DNA of 64,000 nucleotides, taken from contig OY997592.1 of assembly GCA_963921825.1 (NCBI GenBank), positions 22,881,432-22,945,431 on the forward strand. The letters run 5' to 3'. The notes under the pieces are model-generated. The model did no database searches. It was not told the DNA's origin and saw only the letters and a list, made by a program, of their open reading frames with translations. Positions 31,545-43,510 of the stretch are shown one piece after another (positions within the stretch are counted from its first letter, which is position 1; every line of letters starts with the position of its first letter). Position numbers and translations under genes: made by a program. This DNA is from Erodium maritimum (Eukaryota; Streptophyta; Magnoliopsida; Geraniales; Geraniaceae).

Positions 31545-34500
31545 ATGGAACCGATGGATATTGTTGGAAAGTCGAAGGAGGACGCTTCCCTACCGAAAGG
31601 TTAGCTGTGTGTTCTGTGTGTCGATAATCTTACTACTATGACTGTTGTATTTGTTTTAACTGCAGTTTTTTGGCTTGACTAGTTTTTTTTCTTCTGTAGT
31701 ATATAATTTGTTGTGATGAATGTTAGAAAGTTCAGTAAAAATTGTCATTTTAGGTCATCACTTAGACATGAATGGGTGGAATTTGATTTTCATTGAAATA
31801 TACCCATCTTTTGGGCATGCAAAATGGTTATTGGAATTGAATGTATTTTTTTTATACATGCAAAACTCTAATTTTTTTAACCCTATCCTACATAATGATA
31901 ATAAATTAATTTACAATTTTCTGTACTTTTGGGAAGCCATACACCCTCTATACATGTTAGAACTAGCCTTGCAAAGTTAGGCAAATGCTAGTACATTAAT
32001 AAAACTGAAAGCTTTTTCCCTAAAAGGAAAGGAGAGAGTTGTAAAGTCAGTTCAGCCGACCCGTATGCAGTTGATACTCCATTTAATTGAATACCAAATT
32101 ACAGCGATCCATCTCATGCAAATGTAAAAGGAAACACACACATGACAATAAGAAGTATTGTTTGATCTTTGTTTCTAGCCAAGTATTTATTATCGTGGTG
32201 AATTGGGTATTCTTGGCTATGTATTGTCATTGCTTGTTGCATATTTGCACTTTTCTTGTCTGTAATAGCACTGTTAGGAATAATTTTAGTTCATTGAAAC
32301 TTTACCCAACCCTCTGCCTTTGACACGTAAATGGTGATATCAGATTTTTCTTGATGTACTTACTATTATTGTCCAAGAATATAGCAATGATTTGTTAATA
32401 TAATCTTGAATTTCTACACATGATTGTTTTTCTGATTTAAATCATGATACCTTGTTGCAGCAACAATGACCAAAATTATAAAGGAGATGTTACCCCCAGA
32501 TGTTCGTGTAGCAAGAGATGCGCAAGATCTTTTGATTGAGTGCTGTGTTGGTAAGATGATGGTCCTATTAGACGCTACCACATACTGTTACTTCTAACAT
32601 GCATCGATTGGTTTATTATGGATGACTGTAGTGCATATAAATTATTTCAGTGGGTCATTTATTCCACTTCTCCTGCGGATTTTGGAGTTTTTGGGTTCAG
32701 TTAGTCACCTGAAATATTGTGGAGTATTCTTTACAGCTTGTCTCTACAAGTACAAATAGGTGAAATATCAAATATTCCTTTATGGCACAATTTTGTTTTC
32801 ACTTTCTAAACCTTATTCTGGATAGGTATCTTCTTCCTAAGAGTATTTACCATAATAAATGCCTCAAGTAACTGATAACCCCTTCTTTTGAGTTGCACAT
32901 GTTTGGCTTTCATCTTTGTTGGATATATAGTTGGCACTTCAATAGCAGTGCTGTGGGAGTAGCAACTCTATAAACTACCATGCTTACTACATCTGAACTT
33001 ATTTCTGGAGAAAGCTTTTTCCCCCTTTCTGATCGAGTCATATTCTAAGAATTATATTTTGATGAGATATGAGCTGGTTGCTGGTTGAGACGCAATGTGC
33101 TTCGTAGAAGGGATTTTAGGATCTCCTACATACTAAGTTTGAGTTTTAGGCCTGAGATGCCCGTGCGATCCACAGAGCACAGTTTTGGGGGAATGAGAAA
33201 GGTTCTCCAAACTTTTTTCATACTGGATAAACAATCAGGGTTGCATGCTTTGAAAATAACCCCCTAGTCCAAAATATTGCGCTTCTCTTAAGAACCACAT
33301 TCTAAAAAGCCATTTTTAAAGTACTGCATGAAAATAAACTGTTTGTAAATGATATTCTCACATAAAATTAAACCTTTCACTTTTTTACATGCTCTTTTTA
33401 TTCTCACAAACTCAATATGTAAAACTGGCTGGTTTTCAATAGTACAGCAGGAGTATGTATTGGAGCTTGTTGGGAATGTCTGAGTAAGGATGTTGGGTAC
33501 CGAAATACAGAATTCTTATTAGCAACATAAAGAATCTAGCTAGACAAGATTGTTAGGTCCTTGTGTTGGGCATACACATTAATAAGCGCTCATTTCCCAA
33601 GAAGGGTTTGCACTTCGAATGAATAAGCACTCATTTCCTTGTGTTTTTCATTACTTGAGATGCTGCAAACCTTCATAAGGTGTATTGTTTAAACAGATAA
33701 AATTTTAGGTTTTGTGATGATCAGATGTGTCTCAGCATCTGGGACCTTCTGGAAATGCGCATTTAGTTAAAGATGCTATGTAATTTTCAATTCACAAGCC
33801 AGCCTAATGACCATGGAGTATTAGTCATTGCTGTCCAGGAAAATGTTAAAACCTTTTCTGATATCAGTGCTCTAAAAATCCTGATATCTCCCCGAGAACT
33901 AGGTAAAACTGACCAACGAGTTTGATAAGTTGAATGCCTTCAATCTTTCCTGTGGTTATATCTCTTACCTGCTGATTATAGGCCAATGGCTTAAATCAGC
34001 TATGACCTGGGTAAGATTGGGGTCAAGTTGGACACGAGGGAGTACCTGCTGTTCCCCTCTTGGTCCCATTTGTGCACCCTCATCAGAAAGGATGGTACTA
34101 TAGTAGTGCCCAGCTAGTGTGTGTCATGCACGGGTTGCCCCTCCAACCTCTGTTCCATCAACCCCAAACATCTCTGAAACTCTCACCCTTCACGCTCTTC
34201 TGTATTGCTAAATTTTCAATTCTCTTACATGGCACTGTCTTCATCATATAGATACTCGTTTTTTCTACATAAATCATAAAAATCTGTCCTCTTCCTTTTT
34301 GCCTTGAAGAGTTGGTCTTTATCATGTAGATTCTCTTTTCCTTATAAACAATTAAAACCTATCTCTTTCTGTCAACCTTGCAGAGTTTATTAATCTCATT
34401 TCATCAGAGTCCAATGAAGTTTGTGGCAGAGAGGAGAAGAGAACAATTGCACCTGAGCATGTACTCAAGGCTTTGGAGGTTCTTAATTGACTTGAAACTT

Positions 34501-35576
34501 CATGTTTTTCCTCTTTAGTTCGCCTGACCTGCAATTATATCTCCTTTCTTTTGCTTTTATTCTAAAACCTTATGTACATCATGCATATATAAGAGCCTCC
34601 ACTATTATGTTGCAATTTGATAGGATATTTCCGCTTGAATTTGTGTTTGTTTATATAGGCTGCTGACATTTAATATGTTGTGTGTAGTATGTACCTCTTG
34701 CCTTCTGTTAGGTTTTGGTCCATCGAATATACTTCAATGTGTATCAACCATACCTCATGTTAACTCTAGCATCCTATAATTGCATTACATTTTACTTGTT
34801 TGATGAAGACTACTTCCAGCTAATTATCAAATGCACTAGTAAAAGCAATAGTAAAAGCATAGCCCTTCTAAAGAATGTTTTGGAACTTGAACCACCATAG
34901 TGGGACAAATAGTTTTCTGTTCTTTTTATTTATTTGTTACTTTCAATCACATGATGCTCCCCAAATTGATGCGGAGGAAATTCTTATTTACAACCTTATC
35001 ATTTTCTTTGCGAATTTCATGTAATTAGTTCATTAAATGTTTGCACCTGTGATTTAATTAATTATATATTTGGCGTATTCAGGTTCTAGGGTTTGGTGAA
35101 TACATTGAAGAGGTTTATTCTGCATATGAGCAACACAAAGTTGAGACTATGGTAATTGTTTACGTTTTTACCCTGTGTTAACTGGAAATGTTGTCAATGG
35201 TTCATACCCTACCTATCTAAAGGTCCTTCCTGAGGGCTTGGTCTTAGCTTTTGCTTATTCTCTTGCTATTTATGTAGAACATACTGCAACAGTAGAAATA
35301 TTTTTAGCCCCCTCCAGCTTGGTGAAAAGAATAAACTATCCACTATGCCTTAAAACTGTGTGATTTGGTTTGAAAAACTTGTCAACAATGATATTGTTTG
35401 AAAATGCTTTCCAGCAGGACTCTTTAAGAGGTGGTAAGTGGAGCAATGGGGCTGAGATGACGGAGGAAGAAGCTGTGGCTGAGCAGCAGAGGATGTTTGC
35501 TGAGGCACGGGCAAGAATGAATGGTGGGGCCACTGCACCGAAGCAGCCAGATGTAGACCCTAGTTTAGAGAGCTAA
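31545..35576 (+). CDS. DR1: NC2-beta / DR1 homologue, TBP-binding transcription repressor subunit
   Basis: This is the histone-fold subunit of negative cofactor 2, which with NC2-alpha (DRAP1) clamps TBP on promoter DNA in the nucleus and tunes RNA polymerase II initiation. Five coding exons: 31545-31599, 32461-32550, 34384-34478, 35083-35151 and 35415-35576. All have GT/AG borders and the phases join correctly, giving 156 aa against about 159 in Arabidopsis. The protein starts MEPMDIVGKSKEDASLPK. The histone fold spans about residues 14-95 (MTKIIKEMLPPDVRVARDAQ, IAPEHVLKALEVLGFGEYIEE). The C-terminus has the plant TEEEAVAEQQRMFAEARARM helix. The start is fixed by family match. Intron 2 is 1.8 kb. 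The last intron ends in a CAGCAG tandem acceptor. No lesion is seen, so it should be functional. Confidence 0.95.
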
Positions 35577-36604
35577 CTGTAGGATTTTATTATTCTTGCA
35601 ACCATAGGCAAGCATCAGCACCCGTCAACTTTTTTTCGGTTTGTGCTTCTAATCTTTATTTAGCTAGTACCAAAAGCTGTTGGCAAGTGCACTGGCAGCC
35701 TATGTTGATATGCACTTTGATTTGTACTTCTCTATGAATGGGTGTCTATATAACCTAATGTAATTAGTGAAAGTTGGTCAAAATGTGCTTGTATTTCAGA
35801 AGGGTATGTAAATTATGTTGTATAAGTGCGGAAAATTATCTTCCTGACATTGGGTTAAGTTATTGCATTTTCTAACACAGATCCACTTGTGTTGTATCTA
35901 TTGTGAGATCTACTTTGGTTGGAAGAGGAATGGTTCCTATGTCCAATGTTGTTATTTGTTTGACACTTGATTGCTTACATGCTACCAAAAGCCAAACTTA
36001 AGAAACAAAATATTTGAAGCAATGATGTCAATTTCGGATCTGATTATTGTGTATTCATGTTGTATACTGTTGGTTGTAGCAACAAAGAGACAGATAAAGA
36101 GCAGTCAGTTGTCCAAGGTAGGTGAAGCCAAACAAGGTCTGTTTTTGTTTGTGGTTGTAATAAACCAAAAAGGCAGACAGGGATGATGCGTTGATGACGC
36201 AAGTCCGGAGCAGAGGGAGATAGAGACGCAAGAACATGGCATGGTTATGGATTGTCTGTTGTAGCATGGTTTATGGCTTTAAGGATTTATGTTGAGACAC
36301 ACATTACTCGCTCTGTCACTGCCACTGTCACTGTATTGTGTTTTTGGATTCGAGTCAAAAGAGAGTCGGTCAGTCAAGCTTATCCTTGTCTCTCCCCCAC
36401 TTGAAAGTGAAGTTTCACTCTCTTTGTCTCTTTTGCTTTTGTTGCTGTGGGGTCTGATAACTGCTAAGCCTGTATGCTTTTTGTTATTCAAACATTAAAG
36501 TATCGGTAAAAGCATAAAACCCACCATCTCTTTCCCACTCTCCAATCCTTGTTTAAGCTCTCGCCGCTCCACTCTTCTCGTCATTGCCCACTTTACTTCT
36601 CATC
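35577..36604 (+). other. DR1 3' UTR and spacer to the DUF617 gene
   Basis: The first 250-300 bp is probably the DR1 3' UTR, with TTGTACTT and AATGTAATTAG words near 35730-35765 as possible polyadenylation context. The rest should contain the promoter and leader of the DUF617 gene. A CT-rich pyrimidine patch (36385-36435: TCTCTCCCCC, TCACTCTCTTTGTCTC) lies about 180 bp upstream of its ATG. No transposon is recognised here. Confidence 0.45.
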
Positions 36605-37318
36605 ATGGCGAGGAGCTCTCAGGACATGCCCTCCAAGAGACACTTCCACTGGACCAACAAGGTTGCAACCGAAGAGCATGACCACCAAGCTGCTCCTCCT
36701 TCCAAGCCCGAGCATCACAAGAAGGCCGTGGCTGCCCCTCCTGCACCAAGGCGCAAACTGTCAGTTGTGGCAGTGTGCAGGCTCAGATCGGTTCTCGCTG
36801 CTATGAGCAAGAACCGATCTCACCACCTACCACTCGGAAACAGAGTGGTAGGTACCCTATTCGGTTGCAGGAGGGGGCATGTGCATTTTGCATTCCAAAA
36901 GGATCCCACCTCGCCCCCCGCCTTGTTAATTGAGCTGGCCACTCCCATAAGCGGGCTGGTCAAGGAAATGGCGTCGGGGCTGGTGAGGATCGCGCTGGAA
37001 TGCGAGAAGCACGAGGAGGAGAAGGGGACGAGGAGGCTGCTGGAGGAGCCGACGTGGAAGGCCTACTGCAACGGGAAGAAGTGCGGGTCGGGGACGAGGA
37101 GGGAATGCGGGGACAAAGAGTGGAAGGTGCTGAGAGCAGTGGAGCCGATAACGACGGGGGCAGGGGTGTTGCCGATGGGAGATGAGGAGGAGCAAGTCAT
37201 GTACATGAGAGCCAAATTCGAGAGAGTGGTGGGCTCTAGAGATTCAGAGGCATTTTACATGATCAATCCTGACACCAATGGAGCTCCTGAGCTCAGTGTC
37301 TACTTGCTTAGACTTTGA
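36605..37318 (+). CDS. MIZU-KUSSEI1-like (DUF617) protein, 237 aa
   Basis: This is a plant-specific protein of the MIZ1 family. The founding member is needed for root hydrotropism in Arabidopsis; roles of most paralogues are unknown. It is a single exon, as is usual for the family. The chosen ATG at 36605 has A at -3 and G at +4. Residues 1-50 form a variable, His/Lys/Pro-rich tail. Residues 50-67 are basic and hydrophobic (RRKLSVVAVCRLRSVLAAM). The DUF617 domain runs from about residue 80 to the end: VVGTLFG (81-87), HVHFAFQ, ALLIELATPISGLVKEMASG, EEPTWKAYCNGKKCG, EWKVLRAVEPITTGAGVLP, EEQVMYMRAKFERVVGS, DSEAFYMINPD and the C-terminal ELSVYLLRL. The frame is intact and GC-rich. Which paralogue it is cannot be said without a tree. 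Confidence 0.95.
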   Translation: MARSSQDMPSKRHFHWTNKVATEEHDHQAAPPSKPEHHKKAVAAPPAPRRKLSVVAVCRLRSVLAAMSKNRSHHLPLGNRVVGTLFGCRRGHVHFAFQKDPTSPPALLIELATPISGLVKEMASGLVRIALECEKHEEEKGTRRLLEEPTWKAYCNGKKCGSGTRRECGDKEWKVLRAVEPITTGAGVLPMGDEEEQVMYMRAKFERVVGSRDSEAFYMINPDTNGAPELSVYLLRL

Positions 37319-37689
37319 AATTCCGATCAATTTCATTTCCTTGTACTTGTAGGGTTACTAAATTTTAAGATCATGGTAATTGGTATGGATAGATGAGAGG
37401 TATAATATATCAATGTATAGTTTTCTATTCAGTAATGCTCAGCCAGACAGTCGTCTTCTTTAATGTTTCAATCATAATTATGCCTCCAGATTGCACTTTC
37501 TTTTTACCATAAAAGTACCATACCATCCACTCTACTCTCAATACTATGGAACTTTGCTTTTTCTTTTTCTTTATTTAGGACACACCTATTTAATTTTCTT
37601 TCATTCTCACATATAATACCATCAAGTTCGTTAATGCGAGATCAGGGCCGGATCTAAATAATTTTAGAAGGAATGTAAGATTTCTCTTA
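37319..37689. other. 3' UTR and downstream DNA of the DUF617 gene
   Basis: AT-rich sequence follows the stop codon. ATAATATATCAATG (about 37400) is a plausible polyadenylation region. Nothing else is recognised before the retroelement relic begins. Confidence 0.45.
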
Positions 37690-38376
37690 TTGATTTTTTG
37701 AGCATACGAAATAAACGTTTTATTGATACAAATTGAAAAGGACGTAAAGACTATATATGATTGGAAATGAACTAAATAGAATTAGATGTAGTTTTGGTGA
37801 CGGCCGAAACACTAATCCTATATCTAAATGCCTGGTGAAACCTAGGGAGATGGTAGGGGCTGGTTCCCTATTCCAAATGTGTCGAATGCGATGAATCTAT
37901 ATCGTACCAGTCGATCAAAGATTATGTTAGGGAAAGGAGGAGGCTGAGAGTTAGGAGGCGACTGAATCATAGAGGCTGGGGTGTGGCTCCTTATAGACAC
38001 CCCGAGATGCCGTGGATGACTCATGGAAACTCGTGAGGCAGCTCACCGTGCCTCGCTCCTGCCCCATTGGGGCCATCTTCCTCGACCGTGTTTGTGGAGT
38101 CCAGACTGCCTTGGGTGGGGGTATCAGATCCATCTGTCACTGGAGAGGAAAAGTACCAGCAGGGCTCGTCCACCTTATGGGTAGGGGGACCAAAGTCATC
38201 CGCCCTAGGAGGAGATAGGTGCTAGCGGAGTTCCTCTCGCCGTGACCTAACTGTATCCTTAGGTTTAGGCTCAAACCAGCGATCCCCAAGCCTCTAGGTG
38301 ATGTGAGAGTGGTTGATCTCATCCCCTGTGTGATCCAGGTAAGGATGTATGTCTAGCACTAACCGAAGCCGCAACA
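37690..38376 (-). repeat. Decayed retroelement, inverse copy of 6100-6915
   Basis: On the minus strand the blocks LLGRM, PPPKAVWT, RGTVSCL, GVYKEPHPS and SFPNIIFDRLVRY follow in the same order as in the plus-strand copy at 6250-6750, and both end near TATCAATAAAA. Stops and indels break the frame. The CACTA element was inserted into its 5' side: the sequence resumes at 45436 after the ACA duplication and runs to the LTR at 45459. Confidence 0.55.
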
Positions 38377-38807
38377 CACTACAAGGGATTGCAACTTCTG
38401 TGACTACTATATGACGTCATAGGATCTCCCTGTGGAGTCATAGAAGTTTGTTCACTTACTTCTACGACGACATCAGCCTTGGTCATACTAATTGACCAAA
38501 AAACTTCATCTACGATGCCATCATGACGACGTATAGGACATGTAACCTCTACGACTACATCTGATGCCGCCGTAGATTCGTGTTTAGGGTTAAACCTCTA
38601 CGATTCCTTGCAATTGTCATAGATGAATGTTTCTTCGTCGCATAAGTTAAATGCAGAATTAAAAAAATATTAATAAAACGTGCACCCGAACGTGCAAAAC
38701 CTGCAAAACATTAAACGTGCATCTAAATATCCGCAGTAATTATATATATAGGCAATAGTCCAAAATTTATATCCATAAAAAATATTCTACAAACCATTAA
38801 CAAATGT

Positions 38808-40345
38808 TCATCCTAGCCTAAATCTGGATCCACCTGAGTCGTCCTTACCTGGGACGTCTTCAAGTGCACTTTGTTGTACCGTCGGGATAACTCCTGGCAA
38901 GTGGCCTAGATAGTCGTTTATCCGCTTTAGGGACACCTCCATCTCCGCCTTCCTCAATGCAGTCCGCTCTCGCTCTACCCTCATATCCTCCTTGGCATTG
39001 GCACATAGTTCCCTCTGTTCCATGATTTGGTTCGTCAGCTCCTCTTGGGTCTTGGCCATCCGTTCCTTCTCTTCCCGGAGTTGGTTCGCCACCTCCTCCA
39101 CCACTTGCGCCCGCACTCTCTCTTCTATTTCTTGAGAGACTTTGACGGAAGCAACGGTGGCAGAGGAGGACGCCATCGACTTCGGCGTCGGGAGGACGAC
39201 TCTCTATGCCTCATCCTGGCTCCTGGCTGCCTTTCCTCGGTTTGTTCAGCTTGGCAGGTAGTGCCTCAGCCTGAACCAGTTCTGGGACGGGGGTCGAGAT
39301 GTCGGTCAACCGTCGCACTTCTCGGATCGCAACGATGATCTTTTTCTGCGCAGAAACAAACCAGTATTTAGAAAAATTGATGGTATGTAATTACTAATTA
39401 CTAAACAACAATGATGATAAAGAAGTGAAGTAACCAAGTATTGACTCGGGTGTACAGTGAAGTAAATATTTTTATTTGTAAATATAAAATGTTGTGACAA
39501 TGGTGACAAAACTTCTATTAACTTTACGTGCACATATTCTTTTTATTTATTTTTGAGGCAAAAACAGTGTTCAGAAAACAAAGCAAATTCAGCGACCGTG
39601 TGATGGGTCCATGCAAACTCAAACATCCAGTTTTAAAATTAATTAAATATAATAAAAAAACATAAAGTTCAAAAGAAATTATTTACCCCTTTGAGGCGGT
39701 TGACCTTCTTCTTGTCATTCGGCGGGAAGACAAGCTTGCAAGCTTCCAAGAGCAGCGTCGGGTTGGTGGGGTCTTTTTCCGCGATCCTCTAGGAGTGGAC
39801 TACTATCGAGCATGACCCGCCTTTCTCACAATTTTCGAACTCTAGGGGAGGGGTGATATATGTGGTATTCTTTGCAGCGATCATGGCATTGCGTGCTCGG
39901 TTGATCTTGGACTCCAAGTCCGTGAACCGATTGTGGAATTCCTTCTCGATCCAGTTGCATATCGGATCGTCATCCTCGCGGTACAAGTACATCACCTTCA
40001 AAAAAAACGTGGAGAAATTAATGCGCAAACGACTAAAAACCAAAAATAAACAACGCTTACACGGAAAAAAGTACCTTGATCTTCATTTTTACCGCATTTT
40101 GATCTTCCACTCTAATGGTGTCCCACGTTTTGGTCAACATGGGAAAGTGTGACCGAATGATGGACCCGATATCTCAGGTTACTCGCGGGCCGTTGATTTC
40201 TTGGTGACCCGGGTAGCTCACACTCTTTTTCTCGGCGTCGTAGACGAGCATATACCTTCCGTTTTCTCCACATATTGGTTTGTCTGACGAATCGACACTC
40301 ACCCCCTTTTACCGCCACACTTTTTTTTACCAGAGGCGACCTCAA
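38808..40345 (-). pseudogene. CACTA second gene (Transposase_24 / TNP1-like), broken
   Basis: In CACTA elements the second product binds subterminal repeats and assists TNP2. Minus-strand pieces, in order: a block with PGHQEINGPRVT, IIRSHFPMLTKTWDT and VKMKIKVLF (about 40060-40270); YREDDDPICNWIEKEFHNRF with SKINRARNAM (39789-40000); and a coiled coil of about 120 residues rich in Glu, Arg and Gln (QEIEERVRAQVVEEVANQLR) ending at 38808. The pieces lie in different frames with AT-rich, intron-like gaps (39340-39690) between them. Some breaks may be introns, others mutations. It is similar to plant Transposase_24 proteins; the match is by remembered motifs. Confidence 0.65.
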
Positions 40346-42825
40346 GGGTCCGTAGTGAAGTCAACAGGCTCACTCCCGATAGCGGTGTCAACGGGCCTCC
40401 TCGGAGTCGGAGTGGAGTTGGGCTCGCTATCTCTCCCGATGTCACTCTCGCTCTCGTCGTACTTTATATGCAACGGGTCAGGACGTTTGGTAACCTTCCG
40501 CTTTTTGTCCGCCTTGCGGACGTGCCAAATGTCGCCCGTTGTAGACGAGCTTCCCGCCATGCCCGAACTCGAGCCTCCTTGTTGTGATTTCGTAGCGGTT
40601 GACGGAACAACCAACCCACCCATCGTTGGCCACTGCGTTGCAGGCGAGCCGAGTTGGCTGGTGTATGTAGTCCCCTCGACCATAATAGGGGAGGGAGCGG
40701 GCGCAGCGGTATGGGTAACGGTCGAGGCATCGGCGGGGGTCGGGGCAGGGGAAATCTCCTCTTCCTCCTCTGTCATTCCATCCCAATGGAAAACGTATTG
40801 ATGCAAGCACTTCCTCACGCTTCTCCGGCTTGACCGTGTATCTTGCATATGGTAGGTAAGTCTTGCCGCACACCACAAAAGGCCATAGATCCCTGTGCAC
40901 ACTGTTCATTTTCCACGATTTCTTGGCTTTCAAATCATCCTTAGTCTTTCCAGTCAAATTCAACACGTCCCAAGAATATTCTCACATACATTTTTTGTCA
41001 ATGTGCATCACGTCCAATGCGTGCCTTGTCCAAAATGTATGCCAATACGGTAGATCCCCAAAAAATTGACCTATGTGTCCAACATGACCTTACCGATTTG
41101 TTTTTATGAAACTTTGGGTGCAATGACAGTACGAGGTAGGTTTCACTCATAACTAGGCCGTACACTTCTTGACCTGAACGTGCGGGCATGTTGACTTTAA
41201 TCTCCCTCTTTCCGTCAAAATTTTTCTTGTCCATGCAGGCGTTTATCACCGAGTGGCAAGTCCTTTCGCGCTCCGTAGTAGTACGTCCTATTGTGGGTGT
41301 GACGAGAATTCAGGTCATCCAAGCATATCGGGCATGCTAAGTAACCCTTAGTCTGAATTCCCCCAACATCCCAAGCCTTGGGAAGTCGCTAATGATCCAT
41401 AGTACTACTGCTCACATCTTAAATGAATGATTAGAGGACACATCAAATGTCACAAACCCATCATCCCACAACATGCAGAGCTCATCCATCAACGATCTCA
41501 TCAGATTATTCAAACATTTTCAGGTGACTTCGGACCTAATAACCAATGACAATATATATATATATATATATAATGTTAAACTCATATAATTATGTCAGAA
41601 TAAATAATTAATAATGCGCAACATGATATCAAAACATTTTCCAGACTACTCACCTGATATCACTAATGATAAGATGTTAAACTCTTTCTGCATGCACATA
41701 TCCAGGGGGTAAATTGTAAGGAATCACAACAACGGGCTACATGCTATAAGGCACGCCACTTGCACTAAATGGATAACCCGTCTGTGGCTACTGCAAAACG
41801 CACGTTGTGTTTCTCACTGCCAAATCTAGGATGTAACCTGTTGAACTCAATCCAGGCTTCACCATCAGCTGGATGCCTCAAAATGTCAGGATTGACTGCC
41901 CTTTCTGCGTGCCACTTCATTTTTTGTGCAATGTCAAGTGAGCTGTACAACTTTTGAAACTGTTCTTTGATGGAGAAGTGACTAATGGTTTTCTTCGTCG
42001 TCCCTCTCCCATCGTAGCGGGGTATCAGACAAAGAGGACATTATTTCAAATGTAGATTTTCAGCGTATTATAAACAACAACTATTCTCACAAGCATCATA
42101 TGTTTCATAACCCAACCCAACGTCCTTTACCACTTTCTGCGCATCAGCAAACGATTTTGGATATTTGTTCAGTTGTAGAAAGTTTTTCCTATTCATTGTA
42201 CACATTTCGTCAAATGCGTTACTCGACATCTTTTATTTTTCTTTATAGCACATCAACTCCATAATGGTTTTCAATCTATCGGAACCAATTCATCCCTCGT
42301 ACAATGGTGTTTGATACACACTCAATAATCTCATGTTTTCTGCATCTTCCCTTGCAACCTCTCATCAATATCGTACTCATCAAAATCATCAACCATATCT
42401 TCCCGCTCAATAGTGTCACGGTAAGGAAACACATTTGCCACATACTCCCTTGTTGCATCGTAATCAATAGACGATGACGCCTCATTATTAATATAATTAT
42501 GACCGGATGATGATGCCTCATCATATCTAGCCATCTCCTGCATATCTACCAATCTAGATTCCACTTCAGTAGGCATGAGGTGTGCTTCCCCGTGATACTC
42601 CCATATTTCATAATTTATCATAATACCAATCCCTTAACTACCTAAATGATCCATCAATACATCGATTTTCGACCAACCGTCGTTCGCACAATTTCGACAC
42701 GGACACCGGAAGTGATCATTCACACCGAAGTTTTGACCATTAACTATGACATACTCGAGAAATTCCAAAACACCTTTTACATGCCTTGGATCATTTCTTG
42801 GCAACTTCATCCAACTTCTATCCAT
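40345..42825 (-). pseudogene. CACTA TNP2-like transposase, heavily broken
   Basis: TNP2-type proteins cut CACTA ends. Minus-strand landmarks in order: the transposase-associated N-terminus MDRSWMKLPRNDPRHVKGVL with CPCRNC (42634-42825); an acidic stretch (42331-42621); AERAVNPDILRHPADGEAWI with FGSEKHNVRFAVATDG (41765-41950), the conserved substrate of the Transposase_21 domain; then VCENILG and LNLTGKTKDDLKAKKSWKM with YLPYARYTVKPEKREEVL (40800-40990). Stops and frameshifts separate all of these, and the catalytic core between 41000 and 41760 is too decayed to read. A low-complexity Ser/Thr/Pro tail (40342-40780) follows. Confidence 0.8.
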
Positions 42826-43510
42826 CTACATACATATCCATATATATAAATCAAAAATAAATTACTCCACACATAACTAAAATATATTCATCAAAATGAG
42901 TATATTATATAAAACATATAATAATTAATTAATTGTATAAAAATAATAATTAGAAACATTAATGAAAATCAAGTTAAATATTATAGATGAATACTAACAA
43001 ACCTATATATGTTATAATAATTTCTTCCAAAAACTAAAATATATTCTTCAAAATGAGCATATATACTAATTAATTAATTTAAATACTATGTATGCATGTA
43101 TATAAAAAAATAGTACTATATATAAATAAAAAATTATTTATTTTACAAACTAAAATATATTTATAAAATATAATTAAGTATATAACATACCATAACAAGT
43201 TTGTTGATGTCATGTTTTTTTTGTAAGTAGATTGATAAAGGAAACTTTGGAGAAGAAGATATGTGGGGAGGTTTTTTGAGAGGGAAGAAAATTCTGCAGA
43301 TTTTTGAGAGGAATGGATGTTTTGAGAGAGAAGAAAGAGTTTGGTAGGGAGTGCAATGGAAAGTTGGTGGGAAATTGAAGACGTTATTACATCTGAGACG
43401 GAATGACAAAGGCCTCTCATAAGTTAAGTTCCTCTACGACAACATTTAATGCCGTTGTAGAGAAATATATACTTTACGACGCCATACAGTGTAGTCGTAG
43501 AGGTATCAAC

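Noticed and set aside
40280..40801. 173-aa plus-strand frame
   Set aside because: It is the shadow of the Ser/Thr/Pro-rich minus-strand tail of the CACTA genes.
43079..43420. 113-aa minus-strand frame near the CACTA right arm
   Set aside because: AT-rich, hydrophobic low-complexity translation, no domain; lies upstream of the TNP2 start and probably is leader sequence.
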